6,612 nucleotides of DNA from the NCBI GenBank assembly GCA_009775535.1, contig VSPW01000109.1, positions 1 through 6,612 of the forward strand, written 5' to 3'. Position 1 is the first letter of the stretch; every line of letters starts with the position of its first letter. The translations under genes were made by a program, and so were the position numbers. The notes beneath the pieces are model-generated. The model was not told the origin of the DNA and made no database searches. It worked only from the letters and a program-made list of their open reading frames with translations. This stretch comes from Muribaculaceae bacterium. Its GTDB lineage: Bacteria > Bacteroidota > Bacteroidia > Bacteroidales > Muribaculaceae. This document shows, piece after piece, positions 1 to 6,612 of the stretch.

Positions 1-1283
1 GCAAGTCGATGCTTGCATGGCAGAAGTGGGGCAACGGCGTCACCCCGGAAAGCTGCGGCAAGAAAGGCGACCATCTTATCGGTGATTTCTATGTGGCTTT
101 CGACCAGCATTATAAGGCTGAGATTGCCGATATTATGGAAAAGGAAGGCCTGTCAAAGGAAGAGGCCGAAAAGCGTTCTCAGCTAATGCAGGAGGCCCGC
201 AGCATGCTGGTGCGTTGGGAGGACAAGGACCCTGAGGTGCGCCGTATCTGGGAGATGATGAATTCCTGGGTGTATGCCGGGTTCGACCAGACCTACCGCC
301 GCATGGGTGTGGACTTCGACAAGATATATTACGAGAGCGACACCTACCTTGAAGGCAAGGAAAAAGTGCTTGAGGGCTTGGAAAAAGGTATAATGTTCCG
401 CAAGGACGATGGCTCGGTGTGGGCCGACCTCACCGCCGACGGCCTTGACCACAAGCTGTTGTTGCGCAGTGACGGAACATCGGTCTACATGACCCAGGAC
501 ATAGGCACAGCCAAGCTCCGCTATCAGGACTTCCCCATCGACAAGATGATTTACGTGGTAGGCAACGAGCAGAACTATCACTTCCAGGTGCTGTCACTCC
601 TCCTCGACCGTCTAGGTTTCAAGTGGGGCAAGGATCTGGTCCACTTCTCATACGGTATGGTGGAGCTCCCAGAAGGCAAGATGAAGAGTCGCGAGGGCAC
701 TGTGGTCGATGCCGATGACCTTATGGACGATATGGTGGCTACCGCACGCGAGGTTTCTGCCGGCCTTGGCAAGCTCGACGGCATGTCGGATGAGGAGATG
801 GCGCAGATAGCCGAGACTGTCGGCCTGGGCGCGCTCAAATATTTCCTCCTTAAGGTTGACCCTCGCAAGAACATTACCTTCAACCCCAAGGAGTCCATCG
901 ACTTCAACGGAAATACAGGCCCGTTCATACAGTACACCTATGCCCGTATCCGTTCCGTCCTCCGCAAGGCCGCTGAGTCGGGCTTCGCTATCGGGTCTTA
1001 TTCCGATGTTGTCCCTGGCGAAAAGGAGATAGCCCTTGTGCAGCGTCTTGCCGACTTTCCTGCGGTTGTCGCTGAGGCCGGCCGCACATATTCTCCCGCG
1101 CTAATTGCCAACTATGTATATGACCTGGTGAAGGAATACAACCAGTTCTACCACGATTGCTCTATCCTTCGCGAGTCTGATGAGGCTGTACGCTCTCTGC
1201 GCCTGTGCCTGTCGGAGGTAACCGCCGATGTCGTGCGCCGTGGCATGTCTCTGTTGGGCATCAGCGTCCCTGAACGTATGTAA
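1..1283 (+). CDS. argS: Arginyl-tRNA synthetase, 5'-truncated by window edge
   Basis: Class I aminoacyl-tRNA synthetase that charges tRNA-Arg with arginine using ATP in the cytoplasm. The reading frame is open to the left edge (Lys-Ser precede the first in-window Met at base 9), so that Met is internal. About 426 residues are present; the family in this phylum is close to 600, so roughly the first 170, including the HIGH signature, lie outside. Counting from the Met at base 9, the catalytic-domain segment with LLRSDGTSVYMTQDIGTA is at about 151-168, the VVGNEQNYHFQ segment at 183-193, and the KMSKS-equivalent loop, here KMKSREG, at 224-230 (about bases 678-698). The DALR-type anticodon-binding helical domain starts near GNTGPFIQYTYARIRSVL (about residue 305) and runs to the typical C-terminus LLGISVPERM. 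TAA ends the gene 57 bases before the start preferred for the next gene. No terminator hairpin is visible in that gap, so read-through into the next gene is possible. Confidence 0.97.
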   Translation, partial: KSMLAWQKWGNGVTPESCGKKGDHLIGDFYVAFDQHYKAEIADIMEKEGLSKEEAEKRSQLMQEARSMLVRWEDKDPEVRRIWEMMNSWVYAGFDQTYRRMGVDFDKIYYESDTYLEGKEKVLEGLEKGIMFRKDDGSVWADLTADGLDHKLLLRSDGTSVYMTQDIGTAKLRYQDFPIDKMIYVVGNEQNYHFQVLSLLLDRLGFKWGKDLVHFSYGMVELPEGKMKSREGTVVDADDLMDDMVATAREVSAGLGKLDGMSDEEMAQIAETVGLGALKYFLLKVDPRKNITFNPKESIDFNGNTGPFIQYTYARIRSVLRKAAESGFAIGSYSDVVPGEKEIALVQRLADFPAVVAEAGRTYSPALIANYVYDLVKEYNQFYHDCSILRESDEAVRSLRLCLSEVTADVVRRGMSLLGISVPERM

Positions 1284-1340
1284 GACATATTGTGTTATAA
1301 AGATAAAAATAAGAAAACAACTCTAAAAAAGAATACTGTT
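1284..1340. other. A-rich argS to BI-1 spacer
   Basis: Fifty-seven bases, very A/T rich toward the right. I see no hairpin terminator, no Shine-Dalgarno sequence before the ATG at 1341, and no good match to the Bacteroidota promoter pattern (TTTG near -33, TAnnTTTG near -7). It reads as an unstructured A-rich leader, usual for translation initiation in this phylum. Confidence 0.5.
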
Positions 1341-2042
1341 ATGTATCCACCTCCTTATGCTCCTCAGGACACACGTAGCCTTGCTACGCAGGTGTCGTCG
1401 GTTATGAAACGCGTCTATATAAAGATGACGTTGGGTCTCCTTGTCACCGCATTTATATCAATGTGGGCGTCACAGAGCTATGATTATATGATGTTTATTG
1501 CCCAGAACCGATGGGCGGTATGGGGTCTCCTGCTTGTCGAGCTTGGAATCGTGTTCGGCGTTTCTGCCGGCATCAACAAGCTCAGTTCACCGGTGGCGTC
1601 ATTGCTGTTCTATGTCTTCGCTGTGGTCAACGGCCTCATGCTAGCCCCAATATTTATAATATATACGGAGGCGTCCATTGCCAAGACTTTCTTCATTACG
1701 GCAGGAACGTTCGGTGCGATGAGTGTCTATGGTTTTTTCACCAACCGCGACCTTTCGCGTATGGGCTCTCTGCTGTTCATGGCACTTATCGGCCTGATTA
1801 TCGCGTCTGTGGTCAATATGTTTATGCATAGCGACACAATGTCGTGGATAATCTCCTTTGCCGGCGTGCTTATCTTTGTCGGTCTTACAGCATGGGACAC
1901 CCAGCAGATCAAGCGGCTTGCGCAGATGTCGCCAGAAGCATCGAACGGGCGTCTGGCCACCCTTGGCGCGCTCACTCTGTATCTTGATTTCATCAACCTG
2001 TTCCTCTATCTTCTCCGTTTCTTCGGGGCGTCAAGGGACTGA
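1341..2042 (+). CDS. Bax inhibitor-1/YccA-family integral membrane protein
   Basis: Predicted seven-helix inner-membrane protein of the BI-1 (TMBIM/YccA/YetJ) superfamily. Members such as Bacillus YetJ are pH-sensitive calcium leak channels and E. coli YccA modulates FtsH; which role applies here is not known. With the ATG at 1341 the protein is 233 residues, normal for the family. The frame extends back to a TTG at 1290, but that would add a Lys-rich, low-complexity 17-residue extension, while the ATG opens with MYPPPYAPQDTRSLATQV, a usual soluble N-tail, after an A-rich leader. Hydrophobic segments lie near residues 28-44, 58-75, 84-107, 114-132, 142-162, 168-185 and 208-228. Asp186 (in GLTAWDTQQIK) and Asp216 (in LTLYLDFINLFLYLLRFFG) match the conserved di-aspartate pair that forms the pH sensor in YetJ. 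The gene lies between argS and a MATE transporter on the same strand, with a hairpin downstream. Confidence 0.93.
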   Translation: MYPPPYAPQDTRSLATQVSSVMKRVYIKMTLGLLVTAFISMWASQSYDYMMFIAQNRWAVWGLLLVELGIVFGVSAGINKLSSPVASLLFYVFAVVNGLMLAPIFIIYTEASIAKTFFITAGTFGAMSVYGFFTNRDLSRMGSLLFMALIGLIIASVVNMFMHSDTMSWIISFAGVLIFVGLTAWDTQQIKRLAQMSPEASNGRLATLGALTLYLDFINLFLYLLRFFGASRD

Positions 2043-2074
2043 TAGGCTAATTGATATTGATAATAATGGATTTA

Positions 2075-2100
2075 GGCTCTGTCCGGTATCGGATGGAGTC
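2075..2100 (+). promoter_or_regulatory. Intergenic hairpin abutting MATE start (attenuator/terminator or SD-masking structure)
   Basis: The left arm GGCTCTGTCCG (2075-2085), loop GTAT (2086-2089) and right arm CGGATGGAGTC (2090-2100) pair along all 11 positions, with three G-U wobbles in RNA. TAA and then the ATG at 2104 follow at once. T-rich sequence (2107-2111) comes seven bases after the stem, so it could act as an intrinsic terminator after the BI-1 gene, though that U-tract is short and displaced. The right arm also contains GGAG (2095-2098), five bases before the ATG at 2104, which the stem would bury. The pairing is seen directly; either function is inference. Confidence 0.5.
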
Positions 2101-2103
2101 TAA

Positions 2104-3474
2104 ATGTTTTTAAAAAATATACATATGTCGTTTCGCATTTCTGACTATACCGGTCATTATCCCGCACTCATCAATCTTGGGCTGCCTATCCTGGTCAGCC
2201 AGTTGGGCATGATTGTGGTGGGTTTTGCCGACAATATTATGGTTGGGCATTATTCCACCCCCTCACTGGCGTCAGCATCGTTTGTCAACAATGTGTTCAA
2301 TATAGCAATATTGGCATGTCTTGGTTTTTCCTATGGCCTTACACCTTTGGTGGGTGCGATGTTCAATCAGGGACGTCTGCGCGGCATAGGCGCATTGATG
2401 CGTAACGGCCTTATGATAAACCTTATTTTTTCCGTATTGCTTACCCTTGTGATGGGCGTGCTCTACCTTAACCTCCACCGTTTGGGCCAGCCTGAGGAGC
2501 TGTTGCCTATAATAAGGCCTTATTATCTTATATATCTTGCGGGGGTCATTCCGGTGGCGCTTTTCAATGTGTTCGCCCAATGGTCGTATGCCATCACCAA
2601 TTCACGCATGCCCATGTGGATTATCCTTGTGGCAAACGCTGCCAATATATTGGGCAATTGGCTGCTCATATTCGGCAATTGGGGATGTCCGGAACTGGGG
2701 TTGCTTGGGGCTGGGATAAGCACTCTTTTTGCCCGTCTTCTGTGTATGGTTGCCATAATATGGATATTCTTCTGGCACAGGTCCTACCGTGAGTACAGCG
2801 ATGGCTACAGGCAGGCGCGTGTCACCCGTACAGAGATGCTGCATGTGTTTCGCACATCAATGCCGATATCCCTGCAGATGACACTGGAGACTTCGGCGTT
2901 TTCCCTCTGTGCCATCATGGCCGGATGGATCGATGCCATATCGCTTGCCGCATTCCAGATAATAGTCATAACAGGCACGCTGGGGTTCTGTATCTACTAC
3001 AGCCTTGGTGCTGCCATAGCTGTCTATGTCGCCAATGCAGAGGGTGCTGGCGACAGGCCCAAGGTGCGCAATGTCGCTTTTGCCGGTTACCAGCTGATGC
3101 TTGTGCTTATGGTGGTTTCATCCCTTGTATTCACATTTTTCGGCAACGGGATAATGGCGGTCTTTACAGACGACCCTGCGGTGAGGCTGGTGACGGCGAC
3201 GCTCATATTCCCGCTAGTGTTATATCAGCTTGGCGATGCTACGCAGATTACCTTTGCCAACGCCCTGCGTGGCACTTCGCACGTCATGCCCATGTTTTGG
3301 ATTGCCCTTGTGTGCTATCTGTTTGTAGGCATTCCGTCCACCTATATAATGGCATTTACATTGGATATGGGCGTCTACGGTATCGTGCTTAGTTTTTCGG
3401 TATCGCTTTTCCTGGCAGCGGCACTGTTCCTATACTTCTTTATGCGGGCCTCTCGCGTTGGTGTACGTCAATAG
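2104..3474 (+). CDS. MATE family efflux transporter, NorM-like
   Basis: Twelve-helix inner-membrane multidrug/cation antiporter that exports drugs or metabolites in exchange for Na+ or H+; the substrate cannot be read from sequence. The length of 456 residues is typical. TM1 carries the family pattern LPILVSQLGMIVVGFADNIMVG (split as LPILVSQLGMIVV and GFADNIMVG, about 27-48). The three acidic residues that bind the coupling cation in NorM appear conserved: Asp43 (ADNIMVG), Glu262 (LETSAFSLCA, TM7) and Asp378 (LGDATQITFANALRG, TM10). The internal twofold repeat is visible, its second half starting near residue 250. Start choice is open. The ATG at 2104 has GGAG five bases upstream, though inside a hairpin. 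The ATG at 2125 (MSFRISDYTGHY) follows an A/T-rich leader of the kind usual in Bacteroidota and would give 449 residues. The 3' end overlaps the convergent nucleoside kinase gene by 7 bases. Confidence 0.95.
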   Translation: MFLKNIHMSFRISDYTGHYPALINLGLPILVSQLGMIVVGFADNIMVGHYSTPSLASASFVNNVFNIAILACLGFSYGLTPLVGAMFNQGRLRGIGALMRNGLMINLIFSVLLTLVMGVLYLNLHRLGQPEELLPIIRPYYLIYLAGVIPVALFNVFAQWSYAITNSRMPMWIILVANAANILGNWLLIFGNWGCPELGLLGAGISTLFARLLCMVAIIWIFFWHRSYREYSDGYRQARVTRTEMLHVFRTSMPISLQMTLETSAFSLCAIMAGWIDAISLAAFQIIVITGTLGFCIYYSLGAAIAVYVANAEGAGDRPKVRNVAFAGYQLMLVLMVVSSLVFTFFGNGIMAVFTDDPAVRLVTATLIFPLVLYQLGDATQITFANALRGTSHVMPMFWIALVCYLFVGIPSTYIMAFTLDMGVYGIVLSFSVSLFLAAALFLYFFMRASRVGVRQ

Positions 3475-5138
3475 TGGAATGAGCTTCCGCCCATAAACTC
3501 GCGGAGCAGCGATGTCGACGGCAGCAGGTTCATGCTTATCGGGCTGAAATAGCTCAGGAATTTGCGCAGCCTGTAGGCCACAGCATATTCTGCCTTGTCG
3601 CGTGGTACGCCGCGCAGTATGGATTCGCCCACCTCACGCATGACCCCGAGCTCAAATATAAGGGATGAATTGAAAGTGGCGTCAGCGTTTTCCTGGTACG
3701 GGAATATCCATTTCTCCTCTCCTGCACGTACGCTGGTCCATCGGGCGATGGTGTCCGTGGCTGATGTGCCGCGGTATTTGTAGTCACGGATAATTCGCCT
3801 AAGAAGCCTGTTGTCGGTTGTCGGTATCCAGTTGTGGTCATCAATCGACAGTGTGGTCAACGCCGACACATACACGCGGTATTTCATCCTTTCCTCGATG
3901 TGTGCCGTAAGTTCCGGATTGAGTCCGTGGATGCCTTCTATCAGCAGTATCGATCCTTCTTCCAATTTTATCTTATTGCCGCGGTTCACACGCTGTCCGA
4001 GCTCGAAATTATACGATGGCAGCTCCACTTCATTGCCGTCAAGGATGGCGTTGAGGTCATCGTTGAAGCGTTTAAGGTCAAGGGCATACAGCGATTCGTA
4101 GTCATATTCCCCGTTTTCGTCAAGCGGCGTGCGGTCTCTGTTTACGAAATAGTCGTCAAGCGATATCATCTGAGGCTTTAGCAGGTTGGTCATCAGCTGG
4201 ATGGCCAGGCGCTTTGTGGTTGTTGTCTTTCCCGATGACGACGGTCCGGCTATCAGCACTATGCGAGCTCCCCCTTCATGGTATCTCTTTGTTATCTCAT
4301 CGCTTATCCTGCCGATATATTTTTCGTGTAGCGCTTCCGCCACATTTATTAGGTCGGCTGTGCGGCGCGCTTTCACGGCATTGTTCAGTTCTCCCACATT
4401 CCTTACATCGATGATGTGGTTGAATGCAAGATAGTCCGTAAATGCCTTGTACATCTTTTCCTGTTGTATCGGACGGCTGGGGACGTTGGTTTCCGCGCGG
4501 TCGAAACCCATCAGCAGGAATCCTTCCTTGTATTGTATAAGGTCAAATGTCTTCAGCATTCCTGTTGATGGCGCAAGGTCGCCGTAATAGCTGTCACATA
4601 TACCGTCAAGCCGGTAATATACAGTGTACAGTTCAGGCACTGAGCGCAGAAGCTTCACCTTGTCGTTCAGGCCCTGTGACTCGAATATCTGTATAACATC
4701 AGCCGTCAGCTTTTCTTTCCGTTCAAAAGGGATGTCACGCTCCACCATCCTCAGCATAGCCTGCCGCAGGTTGCTCACAGTGGTGCTGTCCACATCTATC
4801 TCTCCATGTAGCCTGCAATAGTACCCGTGTGCTATCGAATGTTCTATGCGCAGCCTTGCTCCTGGGTAGCATTCAACAACCGCGCGGTATAGCATCATGC
4901 ATAGCGAACGTATGTAGACGCGTTCACCGCTGTTGGTATACTGCGACATGAATTCCACCTGCTTCGGTTGGAAAACGGCATATTGCAGCCCTTCTGTCTT
5001 GTTGTTGACGCGGGCGCATATGGGTTGGAATCCAATCCTGTCCTTGATACGTCCGAAAATTTCCTGTAGGGTCTCGCCCCCGTCTACATCCAGGTATTCT
5101 CCCAGGTTTTTGCAGTATATCGACAGCCGTTTGCTCAT
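3468..5138 (-). CDS. Nucleoside (uridine) kinase family protein with N-terminal TGS and ThrRS-like domains
   Basis: Fusion of 556 residues. Residues about 1-75 resemble a TGS domain (LSIYCKNLGEYLDV ... ICARVNNK ... VEFMSQYTNSGERVYIRS). Residues about 76-230 resemble the second additional (editing) domain of threonyl-tRNA synthetase (RSLCMMLYRAVVECYPGARL, then HSIAHGYYCRLHGEID). Residues about 290-500 are a P-loop phosphoribulokinase/uridine kinase domain: Walker A GPSSSGKTT at 298-306, SLDDYF at 326-331 supplying the expected catalytic Asp, a strand SILLIEGIHGLNPEL at 396-410, and a lid/base-binding stretch TDNRLLRRIIRDYKYRG followed by RWTSVRAGEEKWIFPYQENA. The kinase domain should transfer ATP gamma-phosphate to a nucleoside 5'-OH in the cytoplasm; the exact substrate is unknown. 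The ThrRS metal-binding HxxxH is replaced by R77-SLC-M81, so editing chemistry is unlikely; a nucleotide or RNA-sensing role is inference. The ATG at 5138 lies 30 bases after the sugar kinase stop, suggesting co-transcription. Confidence 0.92.
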   Translation of the reverse strand: MSKRLSIYCKNLGEYLDVDGGETLQEIFGRIKDRIGFQPICARVNNKTEGLQYAVFQPKQVEFMSQYTNSGERVYIRSLCMMLYRAVVECYPGARLRIEHSIAHGYYCRLHGEIDVDSTTVSNLRQAMLRMVERDIPFERKEKLTADVIQIFESQGLNDKVKLLRSVPELYTVYYRLDGICDSYYGDLAPSTGMLKTFDLIQYKEGFLLMGFDRAETNVPSRPIQQEKMYKAFTDYLAFNHIIDVRNVGELNNAVKARRTADLINVAEALHEKYIGRISDEITKRYHEGGARIVLIAGPSSSGKTTTTKRLAIQLMTNLLKPQMISLDDYFVNRDRTPLDENGEYDYESLYALDLKRFNDDLNAILDGNEVELPSYNFELGQRVNRGNKIKLEEGSILLIEGIHGLNPELTAHIEERMKYRVYVSALTTLSIDDHNWIPTTDNRLLRRIIRDYKYRGTSATDTIARWTSVRAGEEKWIFPYQENADATFNSSLIFELGVMREVGESILRGVPRDKAEYAVAYRLRKFLSYFSPISMNLLPSTSLLREFMGGSSFHY

Positions 5139-5168
5139 AGTGTGTCAATGTTGTATGATGGTAATATT

Positions 5169-5936
5169 CTATTTCTTTTTTTTGCCCTTGACGATGCTCT
5201 TCAAAGCCCTTAGCCGGCGTTTTTTTTCAAGATAGTGGCGTAGTTCGCCTACTGCCGTGTCCCCGGTCTTTTCCGGATCAAGCCCTGCAGCTTCACCGAA
5301 ATATCGTCCTAGGCGGCGGGTCTCGTTCTCGTCAAGGTTTATTGCTCGGAACATACTCATAAGCGTAGCCTTGTCCGTTACGTTGAATTGCATCCTGTTG
5401 AGGTCAATATAATAAAACCTGTAACCGTCCGTATTGTTCCCGGTATATAATATATTTCCAGGGGAGAAGTCCTTGTGCCATACTCCGGACTTTTGAAGCC
5501 TGACTATTTCATCGGCCAGTGCCCGCAGCAGTGGTTCGCAGTCGGCTTTTTCCTCCCAGTGGCGCATATTCTGTGCTTCCAGCTGGCGGCACACGTAGTA
5601 GCTTTCCTTGAGCCTTACACCGTCATGCACTTCTATATATGCCAACGGTTCAGGTGATCCGAATCCCATTGATATGAGTTTTCTGGCATTTTCATAAGAA
5701 CGTTCTGCCTTGCTCTTGCGTATGAGGGTATATATATATGGATTTAGGGCCTTGGGTATTTTGAATGCCTTGATGTTTATCCTTTCGCCTGTGTCAAGTG
5801 TGAGGGCATATACCCGGTTTCGTCCTTTGTATATCATTTCTGCCTCCGCGGGTACGCCGTCAGATGCAAGCCTGTCGGCAAGTGCACGAAGATGGGGGTA
5901 TTTGGGGTTTACTGTTATAGTGATGCCGCTGTGCAT
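5169..5936 (-). CDS. WaaP/InaA-like lipopolysaccharide (Kdo) kinase family protein
   Basis: Small protein-kinase-fold enzyme of 255 residues resembling Kdo/WaaP/InaA-type kinases, which phosphorylate sugars of the lipopolysaccharide inner core at the cytoplasmic face of the inner membrane. Visible kinase elements in order: an N-lobe with the beta-3 Lys in NIKAFK (Lys56), an alpha-C region KAERSYENARKL (Glu78 or Glu82 as salt-bridge partner), the catalytic loop HKDFSPGN at 154-161 (His154, Asp156, Asn161; bases about 5454-5477), and the metal-binding Asp in YIDLNRM (Asp178) in place of DFG. The C-terminus is strongly basic and ends KGKKKK, plausibly a membrane-surface tether. The ATG at 5936 is 9 bases downstream of the glycosyltransferase stop, so the two are almost certainly co-transcribed. 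That neighbour supports a surface-glycan role, but phosphorylation of another sugar or of a small molecule cannot be excluded. Two A8 runs occur in the last 60 bases of the coding strand. Confidence 0.88.
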   Translation of the reverse strand: MHSGITITVNPKYPHLRALADRLASDGVPAEAEMIYKGRNRVYALTLDTGERINIKAFKIPKALNPYIYTLIRKSKAERSYENARKLISMGFGSPEPLAYIEVHDGVRLKESYYVCRQLEAQNMRHWEEKADCEPLLRALADEIVRLQKSGVWHKDFSPGNILYTGNNTDGYRFYYIDLNRMQFNVTDKATLMSMFRAINLDENETRRLGRYFGEAAGLDPEKTGDTAVGELRHYLEKKRRLRALKSIVKGKKKK

Positions 5937-5945
5937 GTTTCCGGG

Positions 5946-6612
5946 TTATAACGATTTGAATAGTTTTGCATAGTAGTCGACATATGGTCCAAGGGCATAG
6001 TTTTCCTTTATGTTCCTCTTTCCGTCCTGTCCCATTTTGGCAAGTTGTTCCTTGTCGCCTATCAGCTCCCTTATTTTTTCCGCCAGGCCGTCTGCATCGC
6101 CAGGGCTTACCGTAAACCCTCCACACATTTTGCCGTTGGAAATGATAAGGTCTCTTGCGCCCGGTATGTCGGTCACTATGCATGGCACGCCGCATGCCTG
6201 GGCCTCACGTACCACACGTGGCGATGCGTCCCTTAGCGATGGCAGTATGAACAGGTCGTGCGTAGGCAGGAAGTCAATGGCGTCCGGACGGCTTCCAAGG
6301 AAGCTTACGTTGGCTGTGGCAGATGCCATGTCCTCTTCCCCGGCTCGCCCGATAACAGTGAGCGTCACTCCCTCATTTACCAGTTGCCTCATGGCATCGA
6401 GCAGATAGTTGAGGCCCTTGTGTGGACGGCCCTCTGTTATGCCTATATATATGCACCGCAGGTTGCTTCCCTTTATTGCCTCATTTGTCTTGGGGTTCTT
6501 TATGGCGTTGGCCACCCATTCCAGGTCATAAGGCTTCGGCATTCCCGAAAGCTTAAAGGGATGTATATACCTTTTCAGGTTTTCATGTATGTCGGTTGTC
6601 TCGCATACGATA
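5946..6612 (-). CDS. Glycosyltransferase family 4-like protein, 5'-truncated by window edge
   Basis: C-terminal (donor-binding) Rossmann domain of a GT-B glycosyltransferase, probably moving a sugar from a nucleotide donor onto a growing lipopolysaccharide or other surface glycan at the inner face of the inner membrane. The frame is open through the right edge: 23 codons (IVCETTDIHENLKRYIHPF and onward) precede the first in-window Met at 6542, so that Met is probably internal and the N-terminal acceptor domain is missing. Counting from that Met, visible GT4 landmarks are GITEGRPHKGLNYLLDAM (34-51, phosphate-binding Arg/Lys), LTVIGRAGEED (61-71), VSFLGSRPDAIDFLPTHDLFILPS (79-102, not quoted in full), and the donor-sugar motif around DASPRVVREAQACGVP. 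Here the usual E-x7-E reads D105-x7-E113. It ends KLFKSL then TAA, 9 bases before the sugar kinase start. Sugar and acceptor cannot be assigned. Confidence 0.9.
   Translation of the reverse strand, partial: IVCETTDIHENLKRYIHPFKLSGMPKPYDLEWVANAIKNPKTNEAIKGSNLRCIYIGITEGRPHKGLNYLLDAMRQLVNEGVTLTVIGRAGEEDMASATANVSFLGSRPDAIDFLPTHDLFILPSLRDASPRVVREAQACGVPCIVTDIPGARDLIISNGKMCGGFTVSPGDADGLAEKIRELIGDKEQLAKMGQDGKRNIKENYALGPYVDYYAKLFKSL

Noticed and set aside
183..937. Long open frames antisense to argS (183-581 and 578-937, minus strand)
   Set aside because: They lie wholly inside a clear argS reading frame and their translations are compositionally odd with no recognisable domain; they are mirror-frame artefacts of GC-biased codons.
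1290..1340. TTG start at 1290 for the BI-1 gene
   Set aside because: It adds a Lys/Asn-rich low-complexity extension from A-rich leader DNA; the ATG at 1341 gives a family-like N-terminus.
2043..2074. Possible promoter before the MATE gene
   Set aside because: The TTGATATTGATAATAATGG stretch is A/T rich but has no convincing TAnnTTTG -7 element at proper spacing from a -33 TTTG.
3478..3510. Imperfect inverted repeat (GCTTCCGC / GCGGAGC) just after the MATE stop
   Set aside because: It needs a bulged base and a 10-base loop, has no U-tract, and lies inside the conserved C-terminal coding end of the nucleoside kinase.
3811..3826. Short direct repeat GTTGTCGGTTGTCGG
   Set aside because: Only two 7-base copies, inside the conserved TTDNRLL motif of the kinase; explained by coding sequence.
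1..5138. Functional link between argS and the ThrRS-like domains of the nucleoside kinase
   Set aside because: They are on opposite strands, separated by two membrane-protein genes, and the ThrRS-like module lacks its metal ligands; proximity is probably coincidence.

Overview
This window looks like ordinary chromosomal DNA of a Bacteroidota member, most likely order Bacteroidales. A moderate-GC gut lineage such as Muribaculaceae is a guess from base composition and protein flavour. The basis is the character of the ArgS, Bax-inhibitor-1, NorM-type MATE and TGS/uridine-kinase fusion proteins, A/T-rich leaders mostly without Shine-Dalgarno sequences, and short intergenic gaps. There are no tRNAs, rRNAs, insertion sequences, CRISPR arrays or phage genes. 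Six protein genes fill almost the whole window, and no gene-free stretch exceeds about 60 bases.

Plus strand, left half: the 3' three-quarters of argS (arginyl-tRNA synthetase, cut by the left edge), then a Bax inhibitor-1/YccA-family seven-helix membrane protein, then a NorM-like MATE efflux transporter. A strong 11-bp hairpin sits between the last two, directly against the transporter's start codon. It may be an attenuator/terminator or a structure that hides the transporter's ribosome binding site.

Minus strand, right half, read right to left: the 3' part of a GT4-type glycosyltransferase (cut by the right edge), a small WaaP/InaA-like (Kdo kinase type) sugar kinase only 9 bases downstream, and 30 bases further a 556-residue nucleoside/uridine kinase fused to N-terminal TGS and ThrRS-second-additional-domain-like modules. 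The spacing suggests one operon. The first two genes point to lipopolysaccharide or other surface glycan assembly; the link of the third to that job is unclear. The two gene groups converge and overlap tail to tail by 7 bases.

I see no clearly new system. The points most worth checking are the hairpin before the MATE gene, the ThrRS-like kinase fusion with its lost metal-binding histidines, and two A8 runs (one forming a dnaX-type slippery heptamer) at the 3' end of the sugar kinase gene.
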